From: Ruminococcus sp.
GTDB lineage: Bacteria; Bacillota; Clostridia; Lachnospirales; Lachnospiraceae
DNA length: 50,444 nucleotides
Assembly (NCBI GenBank): GCA_013911065.1
Contig: JACERV010000037.1
Location: 1-50,444, forward strand
Reading direction: 5' to 3'
Part shown: positions 7,512-16,347 of the stretch, in pieces
Layout of the letters: each line of letters begins with the position of its first letter
Numbering within the stretch: position 1 is the stretch's first letter
Made by a program: the position numbers and the translations under genes
Notes under the pieces: model-generated
What the model was told of the DNA's origin: nothing
The model's input: only the letters and a program-made list of their open reading frames with translations
The model's database searches: none

Positions 7512-8978
7512 CTACAAAAGCTGAAACAACTCCTTTACAGCCGGATAAATCTTCCTGAACTTTTGATATCTTTCCTCATATTTATCCACCAGTTCATCCT
7601 CCGGCTCTACAGTTTCCACGATTTTTACCAGCTTCTCTGCCGCTTCCTCTACAGAAGCATATGATCCGCAGCCCACCGCTGCAAGTATGGCCCCTCCGTA
7701 TCCCGGGCCTTCCTCACTCTCAATGACATCCACTTTCAGATTCATAACATTTGCAATGATTTTCTTCCAAAGGGGACTTTTCGCTCCTCCGCCGCAGATT
7801 TTTGTGCGTTCAATCTGAATCCCAAGCTTCCTTGCAACTTCCAAAGAATCCCTCAATCCAAATGCTACACCTTCCAGCACTGCCTGTGTCATCTCCTCTC
7901 TTGTTGTGTCCATTGTCATACCAATGAAAGTAGCTCGTGCCTTTGGATCATTATGCGGGGAACGTTCTCCCATCAGATATGGAAGATAGAACACCTGATT
8001 CTCACCCAGCTTCACAATGCGCTCTTGTTCCGCAGCATATTCCTTTGTACGCAGGATTTCATCCATCCACCATTTATTGCAGGACGCCGCACTTAGCATA
8101 CATCCCATTAAATGATAATTTCCATCTGCATGATCAAAAGAGTGAAGAGCATTATTCTCATCCACGCCAAAGGAGCTGCTGGAAATAAAGATAGTTCCTG
8201 ATGTTCCAAGGGAAATATTGCACATACCATCCCCTACGGTCCCAGTACCCACCGCGGCAGCGGCATTGTCGCCTGCACCTGCAACCACCTTTATCTCTTT
8301 TGTGAACCCAAAAGTTTCTGCCAGGTCCGCCTTTACATTTCCCACAACTTCATAACTTTCATACAGTTTAGGCAGCTGCGCCTCTGTTACACCGCAGATT
8401 TCCATCATTTCCTCTGACCAACGCTTATGCTCCACATCCAAAAGAAGCATACCCGATGCATCTGAATAATCAGTACAGAATACGCCGCTCAGCATGTACG
8501 CAAGATAGTCCTTGGGCAGCATAATTTTTCTAATCCTTGCAAAGTTGTCCGGCTCATTTTCCTTCATCCAGAGAATCTTTGGAGCCGTAAACCCGGCAAA
8601 CGCAATATTAGCAGTATAAGCAGACAGCTTTTCTTTTCCAATCACCTGATTCAGATACTCCGTCTCCTTGCCGGTGCGGCCGTCATTCCATAAGATAGCA
8701 GGGCGTATTACTTCGTCATTTTCGTCCAGCACCACAAGACCATGCATCTGCCCCCCACAGCCAATGCCTGCAATCTGAGATTTATCACATCCTGCTGTCA
8801 GCTCCCGAATCCCTTCCACCGTCTGCTCATACCAATCCCGTGGTTCCTGCTCCGACCAGCCTGGGTGGGGGAAGTACAGCGGGTACTCCTTTGAAACAAC
8901 ATTACAAATTTTTCCACTTTCATCCATTAACAAAAGTTTCACTGCTGACGTTCCTAAATCTATCCCAATATATAACAT
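7512..8978 (-). CDS. xylB: xylulokinase-like FGGY sugar kinase
   Basis: A 488-residue FGGY-family kinase that phosphorylates a ketopentose such as D-xylulose. Key features: the N-terminal phosphate loop GIDLGTSAVK, the xylulokinase-type GGQMHGLV near residue 77, the catalytic Asp in AGAGDNAA (about 235), SLGTSG, and the C-terminal adenosine-binding GGGAKSPLW and GPGYGGAILA. These favour XylB over fuculokinase or rhamnulokinase, although the neighbouring isomerase is of the fucose type. Last gene of the sugar operon, separated from the isomerase by a REP element. Confidence 0.88.
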   Translation of the reverse strand: MLYIGIDLGTSAVKLLLMDESGKICNVVSKEYPLYFPHPGWSEQEPRDWYEQTVEGIRELTAGCDKSQIAGIGCGGQMHGLVVLDENDEVIRPAILWNDGRTGKETEYLNQVIGKEKLSAYTANIAFAGFTAPKILWMKENEPDNFARIRKIMLPKDYLAYMLSGVFCTDYSDASGMLLLDVEHKRWSEEMMEICGVTEAQLPKLYESYEVVGNVKADLAETFGFTKEIKVVAGAGDNAAAAVGTGTVGDGMCNISLGTSGTIFISSSSFGVDENNALHSFDHADGNYHLMGCMLSAASCNKWWMDEILRTKEYAAEQERIVKLGENQVFYLPYLMGERSPHNDPKARATFIGMTMDTTREEMTQAVLEGVAFGLRDSLEVARKLGIQIERTKICGGGAKSPLWKKIIANVMNLKVDVIESEEGPGYGGAILAAVGCGSYASVEEAAEKLVKIVETVEPEDELVDKYEERYQKFRKIYPAVKELFQLL

Positions 8979-8996
8979 AACTACCTCCGTTAAATT

Positions 8997-9090
8997 AAAG
9001 CGGACTCAAAGGGGGTCAGTCCCTTTTGAAAAGGGACTGTCCCCTTTGAAAAGGGACTGTCCCCTTTGAGCTCCTTTTTCAGAATATTCT
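8997..9090 (-). repeat. REP element 1 (tandem form)
   Basis: It begins AAAGCGGACTC and holds three alternating copies of an AAAGGGGnCAGTCCCTTT palindrome, ending in GAAAAAGGA and the self-complementary AGAATATTCT (9081-9090, as read from the fucI side). It starts 2 bp after the isomerase stop codon. It matches elements at 21505-21578 and 23146-23203 and the 3' end of the transposase at 21535-22302. It may also terminate or stabilise the operon transcript. Confidence 0.88.
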
Positions 9091-9092
9091 GT

Positions 9093-10577
9093 CTAGTTCC
9101 ATGGGTTTTCTGTGGGGTATCTTACGCCTGCCGGCTGGTTATATCCGATCTCGTCCACAGGAACTCCGATATACTTAAATACTTCAAACAATGCCTTCCC
9201 ATGATTTCCGAAGGCTACCGCTCCGTGATGCGGGTAGTTTCCTTCTATTAATACATGACGGTAGAATCTTCCCATCTCCGGTATGGCAAATACACCGATG
9301 GAACCGAAGGATTTTGTAGCTACGGGAAGTACTTCTCCCTGGGCTATGTATGCACAGAGTTTACAGTCTGCTGTGCTTTGCAGCCTGAAAAATGTGATGT
9401 CTCCTGGTATAATGTCGCCTTCCAGTGTTCCCTGTGTCACTTCTTCGGGAAGTGCTCTTGCCATAATCATCTGATATTTCATCTCACAGAAGGAGAGTTT
9501 GCTGGATGCCGTATTTCCGCAGTGGAAGCCCATAAAGGTGTCTTTCTGTGTATAGGTAAACGCTCCTTCAATGTCTTCTTTATACATGTCGGCCGGTACG
9601 GTATTGTTAATGTCAAGCAATGTTACAACATCTTCGCTCACGACTGTTCCGATAAATTCACTTAATGTGCCGTAAATGTCTACTTCGCAGGATACAGGAA
9701 TTCCTTCTGCAGTCAGGCGGCTGTTAATATAACATGGTACGAATCCAAACTGGGTCTGGAATGCAGGCCAGCATTTCCCTGCAATTGCAACATACTTTCT
9801 GTATCCTTTGTGCTCTTCAACCCAGTCTTTCAAGGTAATTTCATACTGCGCCAGTTTCTCCAAAATCTCCGGTTTTTTATTGCCTGTTCCCAGTTCTTTT
9901 TCCATTTCTTTTACAATCCCTGGAATTCTTTCATCACCGGCATGTTTATTATATGCCTCAAATAAATCCAGCTCTGAATTCTCTTCTATTTCTACCCCCA
10001 GGTTATAAAGCTGCTGAATCGGAGCATTGCATGCAAGGAAATTCAGCGGACGGGGTCCGAAGCTGATAATCTTCAAACTATTCAGACCTACAACTGCCCT
10101 TGCAATTGGCTTAAATTCCCGAATCATATCCGCACATTCTTCCGCCGTTCCAACGGGATACTCCGGGATATATGCTTTGATATTACGAAGCTTCAGGTTG
10201 TAGCTGGCATTCAGCATCCCGCAATATGCATCTCCGCGGCCCTGAATCAGGTTGTTTCCGGTCTCCTCTGCCGCTGCGATAAACATCTTTGGCCCATCAA
10301 AGTGCTTTGCAAGCAATGTCTCCGCGATCTCCGGTCCAAAGTTTCCAAGGTAAACAACAAGAGCGTTGCATCCGGCATTTTTTACATCCTCCAATGCCTG
10401 TACCATATGAAGTTCGCTTTCTACAATACAAATTGGACATTCATAAATTTCCTCATCACCATATTTGTCTTTATAAGCTTTCATCACCGCCTCTCTGCGT
10501 GTTACGGACAGGCTTTCCGGGAAACAATCCCTGCTGACTGCTACAACTCCGATTTTTAATTCCGGCATATTATTCAT
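9093..10577 (-). CDS. L-fucose isomerase-like sugar isomerase (COG2407)
   Basis: A 494-residue protein of the L-fucose/L-arabinose isomerase fold. The N-terminal Rossmann-like part (residues 5-170) carries ALVVYLGNFGPE; the C-terminal part has SCEVDIYGTLSEF and the TFMGFHCGNTASS stretch, with acidic and His residues where FucI-family enzymes bind Mn. It interconverts an aldose and a ketose; the exact sugar is not set by sequence. M1 at 10577 has AGAGAGG at good spacing. Neighbours are DUF4867 upstream and a xylulokinase-like kinase downstream, with no fuculose aldolase. The product may therefore be xylulose or ribulose rather than fuculose. Confidence 0.85.
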   Translation of the reverse strand: MNNMPELKIGVVAVSRDCFPESLSVTRREAVMKAYKDKYGDEEIYECPICIVESELHMVQALEDVKNAGCNALVVYLGNFGPEIAETLLAKHFDGPKMFIAAAEETGNNLIQGRGDAYCGMLNASYNLKLRNIKAYIPEYPVGTAEECADMIREFKPIARAVVGLNSLKIISFGPRPLNFLACNAPIQQLYNLGVEIEENSELDLFEAYNKHAGDERIPGIVKEMEKELGTGNKKPEILEKLAQYEITLKDWVEEHKGYRKYVAIAGKCWPAFQTQFGFVPCYINSRLTAEGIPVSCEVDIYGTLSEFIGTVVSEDVVTLLDINNTVPADMYKEDIEGAFTYTQKDTFMGFHCGNTASSKLSFCEMKYQMIMARALPEEVTQGTLEGDIIPGDITFFRLQSTADCKLCAYIAQGEVLPVATKSFGSIGVFAIPEMGRFYRHVLIEGNYPHHGAVAFGNHGKALFEVFKYIGVPVDEIGYNQPAGVRYPTENPWN

Positions 10578-10647
10578 TGTATATTCCTCTCTTTCTTAAC
10601 AAATAAACTTATTAGATGCCTTGCATTTCCTTCCCTTAGATGTGCAG

Positions 10648-11265
10648 CTAATCCAGAGCAATATTCTCTCCCTGCAAACCGCAGAACGCCCCTGGGATCT
10701 CAGCCTCCGGGTGTGCAATCAGCCATTTGTTTTTTGCTGTAATCAGCCGCTCCTCGCCCTGTGTGCCCGGCACAAATACCAGCTCTGTATTCGTATCCTT
10801 CGGTAAAACCACAACACACCGGAAACCGCCTGACTGTGCAGTACACGGGGCATAGTGCAGGGTGGTGGCATACACCTCCACAACTGTCCCTGCCGGAACT
10901 AGAAATGCCTCCACCAGAGAAGTATCATATGTATAGTCCGCCTGGATATCCTGCTGTGCTCCTAACAGCAAAATCATATCCGTCACTGCAATATTAACCT
11001 CAGACGAGCGATGATATTCCAATGCATTCAGCTTATGGTTATCCCCATTGCAATATCCAATCTGAATTGGCAGTCCGCCGAAAGCCCCGTTTTTAAAAGC
11101 TTCCGCTTCCTCTAGAATCTCCATTTCTTCCACAGACGGTACATAAAGCACCTCTTCCGGCAAAGGGGTATGTTCCATTTCCTTCAAAATTCTGCTGACA
11201 GAATATCCTTTCAGAATTTTCCCATATTTGCCGAATGAGGAGTCTGTAACTTTCTGAATGTTCAT
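10648..11265 (-). CDS. DUF4867 family protein (cupin-like)
   Basis: A 205-residue protein recognised as DUF4867. It contains a beta-rich middle with YHRSSEVNIAVTD, then VPAGTVVEVYATTLHYAPC, reminiscent of a cupin barrel with possible His/Glu metal ligands. The family is known from gene context beside fucose-isomerase-like genes; no biochemical role is established to my knowledge. Inference: a sugar mutarotase or an auxiliary isomerase. First gene of the operon, 87 bp from the AraC regulator. GGAGGAAG precedes its ATG. Confidence 0.8.
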   Translation of the reverse strand: MNIQKVTDSSFGKYGKILKGYSVSRILKEMEHTPLPEEVLYVPSVEEMEILEEAEAFKNGAFGGLPIQIGYCNGDNHKLNALEYHRSSEVNIAVTDMILLLGAQQDIQADYTYDTSLVEAFLVPAGTVVEVYATTLHYAPCTAQSGGFRCVVVLPKDTNTELVFVPGTQGEERLITAKNKWLIAHPEAEIPGAFCGLQGENIALD

Positions 11266-11353
11266 CCTTCTTCCTCCTAAGAATTTTTATTAATACAGAT
11301 TCCTATGGAGTTATTTTATCAATTTATTTCAAAATCTTCGACCAAATACTTAA

Positions 11354-12187
11354 CTAAACAATGTCACTTTCTTGTCTTTTTCTAAATTCACTTGGAAGTA
11401 TGCCATACTTTTTCCGAAATGCTTTTGCCATAGCCTTACTGTTAGGAAATCCATTTGCCAGGGCAATCTCACTTATAGTATATTCCGTGTTTAACAATTC
11501 CTTCAAAGCATACTCCATGCGTATATTTTGCAGATAGGACTTATAATTAATCCCCGCATATTTCTGAAACATCCTGGACAGATAGGTAGGAGAATACCCA
11601 AATATTCCACCCAGGCGCTCTAAAGAGAGTTCCTCTGTGTAATGCTCTTTTACATAGGAGGTAATTACAGACAGCCGGTTCAGCTTCCGGTTTTTTCGAA
11701 GCATATCCTGGCTGACCTCTGTCTCCCTGTACTTTGTCACCATCTGGTATAAAAGTTCATAAAACAGCCCCTGCACCCTTAAATCATATCCGCATTTTTT
11801 CTCTGAGTAAGTCTCATAAATACGGGATATCAGTGACATCACTTTTTCATCCTGGGCCTGTGCATCGTGGGTAAAACTGATAAACTGCTGGCCCGTATAA
11901 TAATTCTCGAAGGTCTTTAGCGGTATTTGGACAACTACGGTCAAATTTGGCGCAGGTGAATCTATAGAATGAATCTCATTAGAGTTCACCAATACAAACT
12001 GTCCCGGATGCAGAGGGTATTTCTGCTTATTAATATAAAAAGTAAGAGAGCCTTCAAATACAGCAAATATCTCAATGGACCGGTGCCAGTGAGCATCCCG
12101 GAAGTAATTTCCCTCCCTGCCTTCAAAAATAAACACCTTAAACGGTAAATCCTCATTTGGTACAATTAACTCATGATTGAATTCCAT
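11354..12187 (-). CDS. AraC family transcriptional regulator
   Basis: A 277-residue regulator. Residues 15-90 are a cupin sensor domain (DAHWHRSIEIFAVFEGSLTFYI, HPGQFVLVNSNEIHS); residues about 172-272 hold the paired helix-turn-helix DNA-binding domain, ending YLSRMFQKYAGINYKSYLQNIRMEYA and FPNSKAMAKAFRKKYGILPSEFRK. It reads toward the DUF4867-isomerase-kinase genes and most likely activates them in response to the sugar. The ribosome site is GGAGGGG. It starts only 33 bp after the ABC transporter operon, so some readthrough is possible. Confidence 0.92.
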   Translation of the reverse strand: MEFNHELIVPNEDLPFKVFIFEGREGNYFRDAHWHRSIEIFAVFEGSLTFYINKQKYPLHPGQFVLVNSNEIHSIDSPAPNLTVVVQIPLKTFENYYTGQQFISFTHDAQAQDEKVMSLISRIYETYSEKKCGYDLRVQGLFYELLYQMVTKYRETEVSQDMLRKNRKLNRLSVITSYVKEHYTEELSLERLGGIFGYSPTYLSRMFQKYAGINYKSYLQNIRMEYALKELLNTEYTISEIALANGFPNSKAMAKAFRKKYGILPSEFRKRQESDIV

Positions 12188-12220
12188 ATGATCCCCTCCT
12201 GCATAAATAAGATAATAAAT

Positions 12221-12979
12221 TTATATCTCGAAATTCCGCATTTGTAAAGTCACCCGATTCATTCTCTTCTGCATATCAACACTATTAAACTTACCAAGCC
12301 CAAGCTCTGATTTGATTACACCGTCTTTCATAAATAGTACCCTGTCCGCTCTGGAGGCTACTTTGACATCATGGGTAACAAGTAAAATGGCTGTGCCATT
12401 TTTATTGATATCTGAAAGCAGCTCCATAATCCCTTCCGATGATTTTGAGTTGAGTGCTCCGGTAGGTTCATCAGCAAACAGAATTTTAGGTTTGTTCATG
12501 AGGGCCCGGCAGATGCCTGCACGCTGCAACTGCCCGCCGGAAACCTCGGTAATGTCACGTCTCTCAAGCTCCGATATACCGGTTTTGACGAGTAACTCTT
12601 TCGCTTTTTGAATATGACGGGTGATATCCTTTCTATTTTCCTGCAAGCTGGGAAGAATAATGTTGTCCAGGATGTTCAGGTTTTTCAGCATGGTGGGCTG
12701 TTGGAACACAAAACCCATTTTCGTCCGTCGTATATCCGCAAGCTTGTTTTCTTTTAGCCGGGATAACTCTGCACCATCAAACTCTATCAAGCCACTGTTG
12801 ATACTGTCGGTGCCGCTTAGTGCAAACAGCAAGGTAGATTTCCCACAGCCGGACGGCCCCATAACCGCCACGAACTCGCCCGCAAGTATCTCTACATCAA
12901 CCCCATCGAGAGCGTTAGACGTTTCCTGTTCTTTTCCATAAGTTTTTACAATATTTTTTCCACTTAATATTTTCTTCAT
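12221..12979 (-). CDS. ABC transporter ATP-binding protein (MacB/LolD type)
   Basis: A 252-residue ATPase. Walker A GPSGCGKST lies at about 42-50, the Q-loop follows in FVFQQPTML, the signature reads VSGGQLQRAGICRAL, and Walker B is ILFADEPTGAL. The DEPTGALN motif is typical of ATPases paired with FtsX-type permeases, and the permease gene ends 3 bp upstream. Such pairs export peptides or lipoproteins, or confer resistance to cell-wall peptides. Confidence 0.93.
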   Translation of the reverse strand: MKKILSGKNIVKTYGKEQETSNALDGVDVEILAGEFVAVMGPSGCGKSTLLFALSGTDSINSGLIEFDGAELSRLKENKLADIRRTKMGFVFQQPTMLKNLNILDNIILPSLQENRKDITRHIQKAKELLVKTGISELERRDITEVSGGQLQRAGICRALMNKPKILFADEPTGALNSKSSEGIMELLSDINKNGTAILLVTHDVKVASRADRVLFMKDGVIKSELGLGKFNSVDMQKRMNRVTLQMRNFEI

Positions 12980-12982
12980 AGC

Positions 12983-15304
12983 TTACTCCTTTATATGTTC
13001 CGATATTTTCAGTAAAAAAATATCGGAAATGCCAAGCCGCGTTGCCAAATACACACAAACTGTCATAAGAGCAGGTGAAAACAAGTAGGCAAACAATGGG
13101 TTAATTTCAAAATGGAATGTAGATGCACCAAAGGACGAAATGAGTCCAACACCTACCAGCTCTCCTACAGTATTTGCTAATACAGTTCCGATTAGAACAC
13201 CAACAACAAGAATAAGAACAGACCGCGTTACATATTGTCTGCAAATATCCCTATTATTAAAACCGGAGGACTTTAGTACAGCAATCGTATATCTGTCTTT
13301 TGTGACCAGCATTTTCATAAAGAGCAGTGTCACCAGCACAGTAAGGAGTGCAGCAGCGGCAATAGCGGCATAAGAAGCTTTTTTAATCGCAGCAATTGTT
13401 GTACCAAATGACTGGTCCAGATATTCTTCTATATCGGATACCTTGGCATAGGAAAACTGCTTTTTGTATTCAGACGCTTTCTCATCTGTCATGCCCCGAT
13501 CCCGAAGCTCTATCGGAATAATGCTCCAAAGAATGCGGTCCTGACTTGTCTCAAAAGCCGCTTTTGCCGTCTTGCCTCCATTGGTAATATCGGAATAGAT
13601 TCCACACACGGTAAGCAGCTTTTCCTGCCCATCAATTAAGAGCACAATAGTATCTCCAACTCCTTTTTGGGTGTCGTCCGCAATCAGTGTAGAGATGGCA
13701 ATTTCCGATTCACCCCTGGGTGCTGTGCCAGCCGAATATTCTATAGGAAACACCGAATGATCGCCAAGCTCCACCTTGAGCTTTCCCATGGAGCCATCCT
13801 CAAGCCGCATATCAAACATATAGCTGGTAAGTACCGTATACCGCGTGATATCCTTATCCTTTTCTATCACACTTGTAATTTCTAATGCTTTAGCGGCAAT
13901 ATTGTCTGCTTGTTGGATATCAATCCGCATATCACATTCACCAATGCCCATATAGGTCATAAAGTTTCTTTTCGAAACGGTATTGTGGATATTCTGTGGT
14001 ACAATCATCAGGAATGATGAAATCACCAGCACCAAAAGCATCGTTACATACAATTTCTTTCTGGACAACACATCCTTCATGCCGAGAAAAATGTTCGGTG
14101 AGAGCAGTTTGTTTTCGCTTAACAGAAATCCTTTTACAACTTTGGAGCGTTCTTGCGGTGCGCCAAACCGAATTGCCTGTGCCGCTGATATTTTTTTGAA
14201 GCGGCGCAGTGTACTGTTCACATAAAGCACTACTATAAAAAAGATAATTCCTGCTCCTATTATTCCCAACGCTATACCAAGACCGGGACTGCTGCCTTCC
14301 CCCATATAAAGCCGTATGTTCTCCATCAAGGGTTCCTTTGCAAACAGAGAAAGGATAAAGCCTAATATGCAGCCGATACCTGCCAGCACACTATACTTTG
14401 CCAGATAGAGCTTTTTAATACTCCACCCCCGCAGGCCGATGGCTTTTAACACACCAATTTCCCGATAATCCTCTTCTATCTTGGCAAGCATGGTAAAACG
14501 AATACACAGGAAATTAATAATAATTACAAGGACACTGATAAGAATAAGCACTGCTATCATCATACCGTCACTAATAGCATTTGCCATTCTGAACAGGGCG
14601 TGGGTGATGGCAGGAGGTCCGTTCGCCTCAAGCCCTGCCTGCAGATACGCGGATTCAAAGGCAGAAGCAGCAGAACTGTCTGTAAATCGGAACTCAATCA
14701 GGTATTCCAGCTTTCCAAACCCCTGCATCTTTTGAAAATCATTTTCACTGATCAGGAACCGCTTAGAAGAAATCATAGCAGCGTTCATCTGGGAATCCCT
14801 CAGGAAGCCAGCAACGGTAAACGGCATCCCGTGAATGGTCACCCTGTCACCGACACTGGCCGTTCCCTCCTTCATATAATAAATAGGGACATAAATCTCT
14901 CCATCTGCCGGAGTAATGATATTGCCGTTTAAATCCAGCAGAAAGTCAAATCCCTTACTTTGGACCGAAAGACCATTATCCTGCACAGAACCGGCAAGGG
15001 AGTTTTCACCGATAAATATCTCGGCCCCTTCAATATTGAGGAACTTCACCACCTGAAAATCCTCTACATCCTCCTGTGTACCTGCAAAAACAGAAAGCCG
15101 CTCCATATCAATATCACCGGAATGCATCTGCAGGAAATGGGGTGTTTTGGCGCTTAGCATCATATTGTCAATGGCGGTGAACAAATTTATCGTAAGCATG
15201 GCGGCAAGAGAAGTAAGCAGTGCCGCCAGAAGAATAAATACAGTAATAGTGATTGTAAGCAGCCTGCTCTTCCTAATATCGTTTGATATTAATTTTCTAT
15301 ACAT
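12983..15304 (-). CDS. FtsX/MacB-type ABC transporter permease
   Basis: A 773-residue permease. It has an N-terminal helix at 14-40, an extracytoplasmic domain at about 45-235, a first FtsX-like membrane block at about 250-375, a second anchored outer domain from about 415, and a last FtsX block at about 645-760 (TVLVTLLFMKMLVTKDRYTIAVLKSSGF). Its ATG overlaps the stop of the PadR remnant (TAATG), so it is translationally coupled to it. This two-block layout is common in Firmicutes exporters of antimicrobial peptides; the substrate is unknown. Confidence 0.9.
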   Translation of the reverse strand: MYRKLISNDIRKSRLLTITITVFILLAALLTSLAAMLTINLFTAIDNMMLSAKTPHFLQMHSGDIDMERLSVFAGTQEDVEDFQVVKFLNIEGAEIFIGENSLAGSVQDNGLSVQSKGFDFLLDLNGNIITPADGEIYVPIYYMKEGTASVGDRVTIHGMPFTVAGFLRDSQMNAAMISSKRFLISENDFQKMQGFGKLEYLIEFRFTDSSAASAFESAYLQAGLEANGPPAITHALFRMANAISDGMMIAVLILISVLVIIINFLCIRFTMLAKIEEDYREIGVLKAIGLRGWSIKKLYLAKYSVLAGIGCILGFILSLFAKEPLMENIRLYMGEGSSPGLGIALGIIGAGIIFFIVVLYVNSTLRRFKKISAAQAIRFGAPQERSKVVKGFLLSENKLLSPNIFLGMKDVLSRKKLYVTMLLVLVISSFLMIVPQNIHNTVSKRNFMTYMGIGECDMRIDIQQADNIAAKALEITSVIEKDKDITRYTVLTSYMFDMRLEDGSMGKLKVELGDHSVFPIEYSAGTAPRGESEIAISTLIADDTQKGVGDTIVLLIDGQEKLLTVCGIYSDITNGGKTAKAAFETSQDRILWSIIPIELRDRGMTDEKASEYKKQFSYAKVSDIEEYLDQSFGTTIAAIKKASYAAIAAAALLTVLVTLLFMKMLVTKDRYTIAVLKSSGFNNRDICRQYVTRSVLILVVGVLIGTVLANTVGELVGVGLISSFGASTFHFEINPLFAYLFSPALMTVCVYLATRLGISDIFLLKISEHIKE

Positions 15305-15489
15305 TATAATCTCACCTCACCATCAAAAATTGGGCTGATATGGGCCATGAGAAACTCTGCAGCAACATCCAGAATTTCATCCTTACACACATCTTGGGTA
15401 ATCTTGCAGCCATAAGCACTTTCCATATCCCGTGACACAACTGCCGGCACAATTGCATCAAGCAATGCTGCTCCAGTGTTGAATACCAT
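15304..15489 (-). pseudogene. internally deleted PadR-family regulator
   Basis: A 61-codon frame whose first 36 residues (LLDAIVPAVVSRDMESAYGCKITQDV) match the start of PadR repressors, which normally run to about 105 residues with a winged helix. Here the recognition helix and wing are missing, and the frame ends in an unrelated-looking tail (AAEFLMAHISPIFDGEVRL). Its ribosome site (AAAGGAG) and the overlapping stop/start with the permease gene are intact. Inference: a deletion removed the DNA-binding part and left a short coupled leader ORF; the exporter may have lost its repressor. Confidence 0.65.
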
Positions 15490-15523
15490 ATTATCACTCC
15501 TTTAATATTATTTTCTTTCATAT

Positions 15524-15552
15524 ATTATATTATGTATAATATAATCCGTCAA
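15524..15552 (-). promoter_or_regulatory. promoter of ABC exporter operon with overlapping dyad
   Basis: TTGACG (15547-15552), 17 bp, then TATAAT (15524-15529). A perfect dyad of 10-bp arms (ATTATATTAT/ATAATATAAT, 2-bp centre) covers 15524-15545, that is the -10 and nearly the whole spacer. This AT-rich arrangement is what a PadR autorepressor would bind. Confidence 0.8.
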
Positions 15553-15605
15553 TCATTATTATATGCTTTTTATAAAAATGATTGAATAAAATAAAAAAGG
15601 AAAGA

Positions 15606-15779
15606 TTACATTACTTTAAAAATTACATCCACCAAAAAATGGTAGATGTCCGTCTTAAGATAAGGCACGTCCAAGTTATAACAACGGGCGGTCAGAGCCA
15701 CCTTCACATCGCTTATAAGGCAGGTTAGCATTTTGACAGCGTTTTGAACGTCATTCGGCTCAATTTTTGGTATCCCGTC
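15606..15779 (-). pseudogene. coding remnant, unidentified
   Basis: A 57-codon stretch open from just after a TAA to the stop at 15606. The deduced peptide (for example MLTCLISDVKVALTARCYNL, then DVPYLKTDIYHFLVDVIF) has a natural amino-acid mix. It has no ATG with a ribosome site at the front; the only internal ATG gives 37 residues. It resembles a small accessory ORF of an integrative element, but I do not recognise the family. The rest of 15553-15909 shows no gene. Confidence 0.35.
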
Positions 15780-15909
15780 TTACGGCTCCGCGAATCAGTA
15801 ATCTGCCTATATCCCGCCCTTTATTTATTACTATCTATATAATCATAATCCTGCTAATTGCTTTTGTGTGATATCTTCATTCCTTACTACTTTTCATATT
15901 TTTTTTAAC

Positions 15910-15942
15910 AAAAAAATCCTGCAAACACTGATGTTTACAGGA
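15910..15942 (-). terminator. terminator of tRNA transcript
   Basis: Stem TCCTGTAAAC/GTTTGCAGGA (minus strand) with a 6-nt loop, followed directly by seven T, 11 bp beyond the tRNA-Asn 3' end. Confidence 0.88.
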
Positions 15943-15952
15943 CTTTTCTTAA

Positions 15953-16024
15953 CTCCCCGAGTTGGGTTTGAACCAACGACCCTTCGGTTAACAGCCGAAT
16001 GCTCTACCGCTGAGCTATCGAGGA
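15953..16024 (-). tRNA. tRNA-Asn (GUU)
   Basis: A 72-nt cloverleaf: acceptor TCCTCGA/TCGGGGA with one G-U pair, D arm GCTC..GAGC, anticodon stem TTCGG/CCGAA around CTGTTAA (anticodon GTT), T arm GTTGG-TTCAAAC-CCAAC, discriminator G. CCA is not encoded. Confidence 0.95.
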
Positions 16025-16060
16025 ATATATATATGCCCAGCACTTCTGTGCAGGGTTTAG

Positions 16061-16133
16061 TGGAGAATACGAGAGTCGAACTCGTGACCTCCTGCTTGCA
16101 AGGCAGGCGCTCTCCCAACTGAGCTAATCCCCC
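16061..16133 (-). tRNA. tRNA-Ala (UGC)
   Basis: A 73-nt cloverleaf starting GGGGGATTAGCTCAG, anticodon loop CTTGCAA (anticodon TGC), T arm CGAG-TTCGACT-CTCG, 3' ATTCTCCA. Acceptor pairs include two G-U. It is transcribed ahead of tRNA-Asn with a 36-nt spacer. CCA is not encoded. Confidence 0.94.
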
Positions 16134-16164
16134 ATGGATTTTAATTACTTCCGATAACTTCTAT

Positions 16165-16193
16165 ACGATAGCACACTTCGCTGGAAGTGTCAA
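16165..16193 (-). promoter_or_regulatory. promoter of tRNA-Ala/tRNA-Asn
   Basis: TTGACA (16188-16193), 17-bp spacer, TATCGT (16165-16170), about 30 bp before tRNA-Ala. Confidence 0.7.
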
Positions 16194-16284
16194 TATATTT
16201 TTTGGGAATTTTCACAGCAATTGCTTTTGTTTTCAGGGCACCGGCGCAATAAAACGTTGAATAAAAAACTCATGTCCTTATATA

Positions 16285-16313
16285 TTGACAAGAGTGATTT
16301 TCTAAACTATATT
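16285..16313 (+). promoter_or_regulatory. promoter of PilZ gene
   Basis: TTGACA (16285-16290), 17-bp spacer, TATATT (16308-16313), 35 bp before the start codon. It is divergent from the tRNA promoter. Confidence 0.78.
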
Positions 16314-16347
16314 AAGTATAAAACCATCGCTTTTGCAGGGTGATTGA

